A DNA stretch of 64,000 nucleotides from contig JAJCZL010000058.1 of the NCBI GenBank assembly GCA_029262415.1, positions 1 through 64,000 of the forward strand, given 5' to 3'. The DNA is from Deltaproteobacteria bacterium. GTDB lineage: Bacteria; Desulfobacterota; Binatia; UBA1149; JAJCZL01. Below, piece by piece: positions 16,210 to 23,300 of this stretch; the first letter of the stretch is position 1, and each line of letters begins with the position of its first letter. The notes beneath the pieces were generated by a model. That model had not been told where the DNA came from. It did no database searches and worked only from the letters and a program-made list of their open reading frames with translations. The position numbers and the translations under genes were made by a program.

Positions 16210-19200
16210 TCAGAACCATCCGTTGACGTTCGAGTGGATGACCCTTTGGATGTGCTGCTCCCAGGGGGTCAGTTTGGGCTTACCCAAGGGTGCGTGTTTT
16301 TGTTCCTTCCACCTGCCGCGCTTCTTTGTGTAGCTCCAGAAACTGTCATCGGGCGTGCCAACGTAGAAATTGCGATCACATTTTCTCGCTTGGTCAAGAT
16401 CGCAAGTCTTACAGCCACGACTGAAACGGTTCGCTTTCGGATAGTTCTTGCCGGCGTGGGTATGGTACGCACCGGTCTCCGACCAACCCTTTGGACAGTT
16501 GCCACCGAACAAACCGCCCGTGCGCCTAGGAGTCTTGCGCGGCCGCGTCGCCATATAGTCCTTTCCTTTCTTGCAGATTTTTCCGGCGTATTCCCAGTTC
16601 TGCTTTTTTGATGTGGGGTTGATCCCGTCAATCGCATCGCGCGCGGCTGCTCGTTCGCTTGAGTACTTATCGCCCGGCTTGAGCCCGCTCGGGTCGGTTC
16701 CGTTCATCGGATCCCCTAACAGATAGGCGTACAGGTTCGCGTCTCCTCCCTCGAAGCGGATCGGATCCTTAGCAGTCCAGCGGCCGACCTCGGCATCGTA
16801 GTCACGAGAGCCGAAGCGCACAAGACCCGTATCCGGGTCATAAAAGCCGGCAGCGAAGCCGAACGGCTGAAACCCGGGGTTCGTGTCCCGGAGCACGCGC
16901 CCGAAGGCGTCATAGTCGAGACGCTGGGCGATCTGTCCCGTCGACGCGTCGACGACCAAGCGTACACTACCCAGGTGGTCGGTGATGAGCCGGTAGATCG
17001 AACCGCCTTTTTCCATGTAATCCGGAACGGTGTCTCGCGTACCGTAGATAAAGCGGCCGACCACGGTGCCGTTTCCGTCCAACTCGACGACAGGACTGAT
17101 TTGCTCCGCGTACAGGAATCCTGCGACCAGCGTGCTGTCGATCTTTTTCCCGATTCGCCTGCCCTCGCCGTCGATCAGGTATTCCACTGTGCGGCCATCC
17201 GGCAAGCCTACAGTCAACAAATCTCCTAGCTCATCGTACGTGTAGCTGGTGATCTGACCGCTCACCGTCTTGGTCAGAAGCTCGCCGGCCGCCGAATAGG
17301 TATAGGTGTTGCTCCCTAAGCTCACCAGCCGATCTTGAGCGTCGTAACCTGCCGCGCGCGTTCCGCTCTGATCGGTCGCGCTCGTACGATTGCCGTTGGC
17401 GTCGTAGGCGTAAGACGCGGTCGTAACACCGTCTTCTCTTACTTGGGTCAGGCGCCCGTCGGTGTCGTAGACATAGTCGTAGACAATAGAACTCCCCTCG
17501 ACCGATTCGGTCTTGCTGTTGATGCGACCGAGCGCGTCCCCGGCGAACTGTACGTCGTAGATCGGAGTGGCGGAAAAGCTAGCCGTCAGACGATCTGTCT
17601 CCGCGAAACCGTTGTGGGTTTGAACAGTCGTAATGCCTCCGAGCGCAGTGCCCGTCACCACACCGGTGGCTGCATCGTGCGCGATACTAAGAGCACCAGC
17701 GCCGGTCACCAGCCCATCGTTGTCGTAGGTATAGCCGATCGGGGTGGCTCCGTTGACGCTCACCGATACCAGGTGTAGGTCGTTGTCGTAGACTGCGGCA
17801 ACATCCCCGGAGACCGTACCGGTCCAGGCAACTCCGGTTACCAATGTGCCGTCGTAGGAGTAGGTGACGGTTCCTCCGTCGGGAGCCGTAGCAGTAGCCA
17901 GTCGGCCCGCGGGGTCATAACCGTACAATAAACTACCCCTGCCCAGAGTGACCGCAGTCGGGCGCCGGGCCGGGTCGTATACAAACCCGACCGCCGTCGC
18001 ATCCGGGCGCGAGATGCCGCTGAGCTGACGATCCAAATCGTAGGCATAACCAGTCGTCCGGTTGCCGGAACCGACAGCGGGCGGCACGTAGGCCGATTCC
18101 TGATTGAGTATCGTGTAGGTGAAGCCGTGGGGGACGGATCCCGGCGGCGTAAGCGATGTCAGGTTGCCCGCAGCGTCGTGACCGTAGCCAACTTGACCGC
18201 CGCCGGGGAGACCGATTCCGGTGATATGATCCGCCGCATCGTAGAGGAAGCTGCGTACGCGCGACAGCGGGTCTGTGACCGCACCGAGCCGTCCCGACGC
18301 GTCATAGGTATAGGTCACCACGCGCGCGTCTACGCCGGTGCCCCGCGTCGCCTGCACGATCGAACCGACGGTATCGTAGCTCAGATACGAACGTTCGAAG
18401 CTACCAAGCTGATACTCGAGCACACGGCCTTGCCCGTCCACTACGGTTACGGTTTGCCTTCCCTCGGGAGTGGTCTCGGTAATCGTCTTTGTCGCCGCGT
18501 CATAACTGCTGGTATACACCTTGCCGTTAACGTCCGTCGTGTCGGTAACGGTGGTTACGCTGAACACATCGCCGGGGTCGGACAATGTCGCCGTACGCGT
18601 CTTCTTGATGGTCAGCGTCCGTCCCATTGGCGTGCCCACGGTGGTCTCCGTAGGCATCGGCGCGAGCGCTCCGAGTCGCGGATCTGCGGCTTGCTTGGTC
18701 ACCACGACGGTTCCATCCGGCAGCGTCGCCTGCTGGGTGCCGTCGCCGGCGATCGCGACCACCACGCTCGTTCCGTCGGGCAGCACGCTCGTGCGCCGAC
18801 GGCTGCCATCGGTGAGTTTCTCATATCTGTAGGTTGTAGTGCGGCCGAGTGCCGTGGCCTTGGCGACCTCGAAACCATTGGCAAGGTCGGTACGCGTCAG
18901 TGTCTGGTAACCGCCGGCCGGGTCGTCGTCGCGGATGAGGCGTCCCTCGGAGTCGTAGGAATACAGGTAGGGGTTGCCGCGTGGATCGGTCAGGCCACTC
19001 AACAGTCCGTCGGCCGTGTAAGTCATCGCGACCTGGTTGCCGGCCGGATTGGTCAGGCTCGCAAGCCGGCTACTCGCGTCGGTCGCCAGGACAGTGCGTT
19101 GGCCGAACGGGCCGAGAATGCCGGTTGGATTGCCCAATCCGTCCCGTTCGACGGTCGTGCGGTTGCCGTAGCCGTCGATTGTCGTCGTGAGCAGGCCGCG

Positions 19201-22200
19201 CGTGTCGTAGGTAAAACTATAAAGGGTCGCACCGGTCAACGCGTGCCGTGTCTGCAGGTGCCTGCCGCTGCGGTCGAAGACGTAGAGTTGGCTGCCGTCT
19301 TCGGAAGGCAACGCGATCTCGCTGGCCAGCGAGACTCCCGGCAGCGGCGCGCCGATGCGGCGGACGCGGTGGTTGCCGGCATCCAGGACGTAGAGCGCAC
19401 CGTCCGGACTGACGGCAAGATCTGCCAGCCCACTGAACAACGCGTTTGTCGCCGGGCCCCCGTCTCCCTCAAAGCCATTCCATGGCCAATTCCAGACAAT
19501 GCGCCCCGCCAACCGCGTCAGGATGCCCTGCTGGTCGATCTTCAGCACGCGTCTCAGGTTGCCGTCGTGTAGTACCACGTCACCGTTGGGGAACACGCCT
19601 ATCCCGGAGGGGACGAACATCACATCCATTGCGGGAATCCCATCGTCGCCAAGATGGTAGCCGCCGCTATCTCTGGCTATCGTCGTGATCGTTCCGTCCG
19701 GCCGCACGCGGCGGATCACGCCACCGAGCCTGCCGGGCCCCGCGGTCGTATTGCCCGTTGCGATGTACAAGCTCCCGTCCGGCGCGACGACGAGACCCTG
19801 GACGGACGCGATAGAAGACTGGTCGGCTGGAACCCCGTCCGGCCCGTCTCCTTCGATGCCGTTGCCTGCAAACGTGTCAATGGTTCCGTCCGGAGCAACG
19901 CGGCGCACACGATACGGCTCGCCAATGTAAAGGCTGCCATCCGGTCCTACGGCAATGCGTGCAGCCGACAGCGTGGCCTGGGTTGCCGGTCCGCCGTCGC
20001 CACTGGCAACGCCGGACTGACCGTTGCCCGCGACGGTCGTGATGATCCCGTCAGTCCCGATTTTGCGAATACGAAAGTTGGCTTGGTCGAGTACGTACAG
20101 ACTGCCGTCCGGTCCGACGGCAAGAGCGGGGATCGGGCCACCAAAGCGTGCGAAAAGCGCCGGCCCACCGTCACCGCCGTACCCGTAGCCGGGAAGCCCG
20201 GCTATGCGTGTGACGAGTCCATTGCGAATCGCCACGATTTGTCTACCGAGCATCGGCAAGTGTGCGGCAAGCATTGTGACGTAGATCGTTCCGTCGGGGC
20301 CCACGGCCATCGTATTGGGGTCTGAGAGATAGGAGTCCGTGGCCACACCCTGGCAAGGGCAACCCGAACCACAGTACTGGCTGCCCTGAGGACACGACCC
20401 TCCACCGGCCACGGTATTGATGATCGTCGGCATCGCCTCGGCGCTGCGCTGCCGCCCGTCGCCCAAGTAGAGCACCTTGCCGACCGGGTCGTAGGCGTGG
20501 TGGGCGTCGATCGTCCAGCCGCCAAGCCCCTGGCCGCGCGCATCCCAGGGACCGATCGCTCCGTTCCAGGTTCGCCACATGGTTACCTGGCGGCGCGTAC
20601 GGCTGCCCGCGATGTTGCCGCCGCCATTGTAGCCAAAACGAGTGGTCGACTGGTAGCTACCGCAATAAGTGAAGCCGATCTTCACAGTCACCGGTTGCTT
20701 ACCTTGCAAGGTGCGGCCGTAGGCGTCCTTGCCGTCCCAAGTGAAGTCGTAGCTTTGATTCGTGATGTCGGTCACGGTTGTCGCGGCGCGTCCGTTCGCA
20801 ACGCCGGCGATCAGTTGCCCGGCCCGGCTGGCGGTCAACCCGCCGATGCTTCCAATCCCGAGGAGCGGTGCTTGGTGTAGGCAGGGGTGGTCGCGGCCCA
20901 CGCTGTAAGTCGCCTTGCCTCCGGCAACCTGAATTTCCACTTCGACGCTGGTCAAACTGGCCGGCACCGAGGCGCCGGTGAGGGGAATGTGTAGCGTGTT
21001 GGCCGCCTTGCGTCCCGGTACCCTGCTGCTGCGGTAGTTAAGCGTAAACTCCGTGCCGGCTACCGGAAGTTCTTCACCGAGCACCTGGCTTTCGCATTCC
21101 AGGACCGAGCCACCTTCGTCTTCGCAAGGGTCGTCTGGTCTGTCATCGTCCTCGGGGTCGTCTTGATCCGGATAGGTTGCATCACCAGGCGGCCCCCATC
21201 CCCAGTTGGCGTCCCAGGCGCTGAAGTGCGCGACCTCGATGCGCCACAGGCTCTCGCCTGCCACATGCAGGTTGGCAAGCTCGGTGCGCTCTGCATTCGT
21301 GATACCGAGCGTATCGAGCGTGGCTTGGGCGTCGGCCACGCCGTCGCCGTCCGTGTCTAGGTCGGCCATGCCGCTCGTGATAGAAACGATCTCCACGATC
21401 ACGCCGCTCTTGCTCGGCTTCCACTGCCCAGTGCCGCGATCGTAGTAGCCCACCGGCACCGTCATGCCGACGGCGCCCTGCAGGAAGTTATCGACGTAGA
21501 ACACCACCGGCCGGTCGAAGGCCACGTCCTTGGCGCCGGCGGCGATTGCCTCGTCTGCGCTGAGCTCGAAAGCGTAGGTGTAGGCGCTCGTCGGCGGAAG
21601 CGCGGCCGGCATCGCCTCGGTACCGACGGCATCGTTCGTGTACTCCGTGGCGCGCACGTCGAGCGACGTGACCGCCCGCCGCGTACCGTCGGGCATCACC
21701 AGCTCGGCGCCGGTTCCCTGACTAAACATCAGTGTGGCGCGACGGTCGCCCGCGGCGTCGCTCACCAGGCTGGCCTGATGGACTTGGACCGCTGCCACCG
21801 AGCTTAGATCAATCGTCGTTACGACCGGATCGACCTGCAAGAGAACCACGTCGGGCGCGACCGACGTGCCTTGCCAGGCCACGTCGAGTTGGCGTTGGGC
21901 CGCCAGGTAGCCGGTCTTCTTAAAGGTCAGCGTAAGCGGTCCGCCGCCGTTTACAACCAAGTCGAACGCGCCGTCCGTGCGAGTCTGCGTCGCTCCGAGT
22001 TCGGGATGAAAGAGCACGCGGATCTCGACGCCCGACAGTGCGATGCCGCTCTTGTCCATGACCAAGCCGCGTATGAGAGCCGCGCGACGCACGTCGATCG
22101 TCTCTTCGAGCACCCCGTACTGGACTGGATCGGATCCGCTGTAGAGAAACCCGGTTACCGTTTTTACGTCGGTGGCAACCGTCGGATCGACGACGGGCGC

Positions 22201-23004
22201 AATTGATGCCGGGTCGGGAGGCAACTGGCTCGGGAAGTCGCAGGCCGTCGTATCGAAGCCGTTGCAGGCCGATGTACAGGCTAGGCTGCCGCCGGCAAAA
22301 CCGAGTCCAATGCAGGTCCGGTTGCCCACGTCGCTGCCATCGCACAACTCGCCCTGTTCACCTACACCGTTGCCGCAGGAGGGAGCGGGGCAACTGCAAT
22401 CGGTCTGACAAAGGCCCGGGCAAAGGTTGTCATCGGTACCGTCGCACTCCTCGACCGAGCGGTTCACCGTGCCGTCGCCGCAAGAAGGCGCTGTGCACCT
22501 GCAATCGGGCTGGCAAAGGCCCGGGCAACTGTTGTCATCGGTACCGTCGCACTCCTCGACCGAGCGGTTCACCGTGCCGTCGCCGCAGACGGCCGGCGCG
22601 CAGACCGGGCAGGCCATCACAACCGGCAGACCAACGGCGTACTGAAGAACCCGCAGGGCGTCGGTAGCGGTGACGCCCCCCGAGTCGTCGACATCGCAGA
22701 TGCACGCAAAGCACACCACTGAACCGACGGCGGCCCTCAGCACGTAGAAAGCATCGGTGGCCGTGACGCGACCATCCAGGCCGGTTTCCCCGCACACCGG
22801 AATCCACATCATCGTCGAGCTCGTCGTCGACGTCGAACCTGCGACCACGGTAGTGCTGGTGGTCGTTACCGCAGCCGCCACTGCCGGCTGGGCAAAGCCC
22901 GGCACCGTAGCCCAATCGGAAAATCCGTGTGTAGAAGCAGAAAGAAGCGCCGTCGTCAGCAAGACGACGAGCGCCGAGGCAATCATGCGGCCAGGTTGGT
23001 TCAC
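16210..23004 (-). CDS. Giant RHS/YD-repeat protein with dockerin-like, Cys-rich, NHL and DUF4329 modules
   Basis: 2264 residues from a GTG at 23004 (ATG at 22986 possible). The order is: signal peptide (1-45); Thr/Ser linker; two dockerin-like Ca-binding repeats (GRVTATDAFYVLRAAVG and GGVTATDALRVLQYAVG, about 75-130); CGDGTVNRSVEECDG cysteine-rich repeats (about 140-245); a carboxypeptidase-regulatory-like domain near 310-390; a large middle region; NHL-type propeller repeats (GGDGGPA..A, GPDGSLYV, about 870-1240); then about 30 YD repeats ending in the RHS core YDAFGRV ... DPDTGLVRFGSRDYDAEVGRW. The last ~150 residues form a DUF4329-like domain with INPTSKKQNWEYAGKI and AYHTHAG. RHS proteins form shells that carry a C-terminal effector. 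No immunity-like gene follows. Confidence 0.9.
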   Translation of the reverse strand: MNQPGRMIASALVVLLTTALLSASTHGFSDWATVPGFAQPAVAAAVTTTSTTVVAGSTSTTSSTMMWIPVCGETGLDGRVTATDAFYVLRAAVGSVVCFACICDVDDSGGVTATDALRVLQYAVGLPVVMACPVCAPAVCGDGTVNRSVEECDGTDDNSCPGLCQPDCRCTAPSCGDGTVNRSVEECDGTDDNLCPGLCQTDCSCPAPSCGNGVGEQGELCDGSDVGNRTCIGLGFAGGSLACTSACNGFDTTACDFPSQLPPDPASIAPVVDPTVATDVKTVTGFLYSGSDPVQYGVLEETIDVRRAALIRGLVMDKSGIALSGVEIRVLFHPELGATQTRTDGAFDLVVNGGGPLTLTFKKTGYLAAQRQLDVAWQGTSVAPDVVLLQVDPVVTTIDLSSVAAVQVHQASLVSDAAGDRRATLMFSQGTGAELVMPDGTRRAVTSLDVRATEYTNDAVGTEAMPAALPPTSAYTYAFELSADEAIAAGAKDVAFDRPVVFYVDNFLQGAVGMTVPVGYYDRGTGQWKPSKSGVIVEIVSITSGMADLDTDGDGVADAQATLDTLGITNAERTELANLHVAGESLWRIEVAHFSAWDANWGWGPPGDATYPDQDDPEDDDRPDDPCEDEGGSVLECESQVLGEELPVAGTEFTLNYRSSRVPGRKAANTLHIPLTGASVPASLTSVEVEIQVAGGKATYSVGRDHPCLHQAPLLGIGSIGGLTASRAGQLIAGVANGRAATTVTDITNQSYDFTWDGKDAYGRTLQGKQPVTVKIGFTYCGSYQSTTRFGYNGGGNIAGSRTRRQVTMWRTWNGAIGPWDARGQGLGGWTIDAHHAYDPVGKVLYLGDGRQRSAEAMPTIINTVAGGGSCPQGSQYCGSGCPCQGVATDSYLSDPNTMAVGPDGTIYVTMLAAHLPMLGRQIVAIRNGLVTRIAGLPGYGYGGDGGPALFARFGGPIPALAVGPDGSLYVLDQANFRIRKIGTDGIITTVAGNGQSGVASGDGGPATQATLSAARIAVGPDGSLYIGEPYRVRRVAPDGTIDTFAGNGIEGDGPDGVPADQSSIASVQGLVVAPDGSLYIATGNTTAGPGRLGGVIRRVRPDGTITTIARDSGGYHLGDDGIPAMDVMFVPSGIGVFPNGDVVLHDGNLRRVLKIDQQGILTRLAGRIVWNWPWNGFEGDGGPATNALFSGLADLAVSPDGALYVLDAGNHRVRRIGAPLPGVSLASEIALPSEDGSQLYVFDRSGRHLQTRHALTGATLYSFTYDTRGLLTTTIDGYGNRTTVERDGLGNPTGILGPFGQRTVLATDASSRLASLTNPAGNQVAMTYTADGLLSGLTDPRGNPYLYSYDSEGRLIRDDDPAGGYQTLTRTDLANGFEVAKATALGRTTTYRYEKLTDGSRRRTSVLPDGTSVVVAIAGDGTQQATLPDGTVVVTKQAADPRLGALAPMPTETTVGTPMGRTLTIKKTRTATLSDPGDVFSVTTVTDTTDVNGKVYTSSYDAATKTITETTPEGRQTVTVVDGQGRVLEYQLGSFERSYLSYDTVGSIVQATRGTGVDARVVTYTYDASGRLGAVTDPLSRVRSFLYDAADHITGIGLPGGGQVGYGHDAAGNLTSLTPPGSVPHGFTYTILNQESAYVPPAVGSGNRTTGYAYDLDRQLSGISRPDATAVGFVYDPARRPTAVTLGRGSLLYGYDPAGRLATATAPDGGTVTYSYDGTLVTGVAWTGTVSGDVAAVYDNDLHLVSVSVNGATPIGYTYDNDGLVTGAGALSIAHDAATGVVTGTALGGITTVQTHNGFAETDRLTASFSATPIYDVQFAGDALGRINSKTESVEGSSIVYDYVYDTDGRLTQVREDGVTTASYAYDANGNRTSATDQSGTRAAGYDAQDRLVSLGSNTYTYSAAGELLTKTVSGQITSYTYDELGDLLTVGLPDGRTVEYLIDGEGRRIGKKIDSTLVAGFLYAEQISPVVELDGNGTVVGRFIYGTRDTVPDYMEKGGSIYRLITDHLGSVRLVVDASTGQIAQRLDYDAFGRVLRDTNPGFQPFGFAAGFYDPDTGLVRFGSRDYDAEVGRWTAKDPIRFEGGDANLYAYLLGDPMNGTDPSGLKPGDKYSSERAAARDAIDGINPTSKKQNWEYAGKICKKGKDYMATRPRKTPRRTGGLFGGNCPKGWSETGAYHTHAGKNYPKANRFSRGCKTCDLDQARKCDRNFYVGTPDDSFWSYTKKRGRWKEQKHAPLGKPKLTPWEQHIQRVIHSNVNGWF
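22396..22587 (-). repeat. Tandem 105-bp repeat inside the RHS gene
   Basis: Two near-identical units of 105 bp (starting 22396 and 22501) encode the 35-residue repeat CGDGTVNRSVEECDGTDDN plus CPGLCQ(P/T)DC. The second unit lacks its last part. The near identity at DNA level suggests recent duplication or repeat homogenisation. Confidence 0.85.
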
Positions 23005-23107
23005 AGCGAAACTACCCGGTGACCCAACAGGCCGGCCCTCGTCATCCGACGACTGCCGGCCTTGTCACAACGGTGGAAAGTTAAGTAACGTCTCTGCCAG
23101 TCATCCC

Positions 23108-23128
23108 TTATATATATGTATATATATG
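23108..23128. promoter_or_regulatory. AT-alternating tract upstream of the RHS gene
   Basis: A 21-base run of alternating T and A interrupted by one G stands out in otherwise GC-rich sequence, 104 bp upstream of the RHS start. It offers several TATATA -10 candidates on both strands and could melt easily; no clear -35 is seen. Confidence 0.35.
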
Positions 23129-23173
23129 CCTTTCGCCCGCCTGAGTGTCGCGGGCAGCCTACGCGTCGCGCTA

Positions 23174-23255
23174 ACTAACCACATCGGACACGCTTCTCGC
23201 AACAGGTTTGCCATACATCAATTGTATGATGCCCCTCATACAATTGATGTATGGC
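23174..23255. repeat. Covarying hairpin element, copy 1
   Basis: A 36-bp block starting ACTAACCACATCGG leads into a perfect 20-bp stem (23210-23229 and 23236-23255) with loop TGCCCC. A second copy lies at 26210-26287 in the same orientation. It is 45 bp downstream of the molybdoenzyme stop and upstream of the RHS gene. No T-run follows on either strand, so a simple terminator is unlikely. Confidence 0.9.
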
Positions 23256-23300
23256 TGCCGAACATTAAATCAGATCGCCGAGGCCGAATGTCGCCGGCCG

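Noticed and set aside
18127-19572. Open frame of about 480 codons on the plus strand
   Set aside because: Antisense to the YD repeats of the RHS gene; no start signal and no domain.
22420-22587. CRISPR-like direct repeats
   Set aside because: The repeats are contiguous, in frame and encode a Cys-rich protein repeat; there are no spacers.
23210-23255. Intrinsic terminator after the type II molybdoenzyme
   Set aside because: The stem is perfect, but it is AT-rich and not followed by a T-run on the minus strand, and the flanking block is conserved too.
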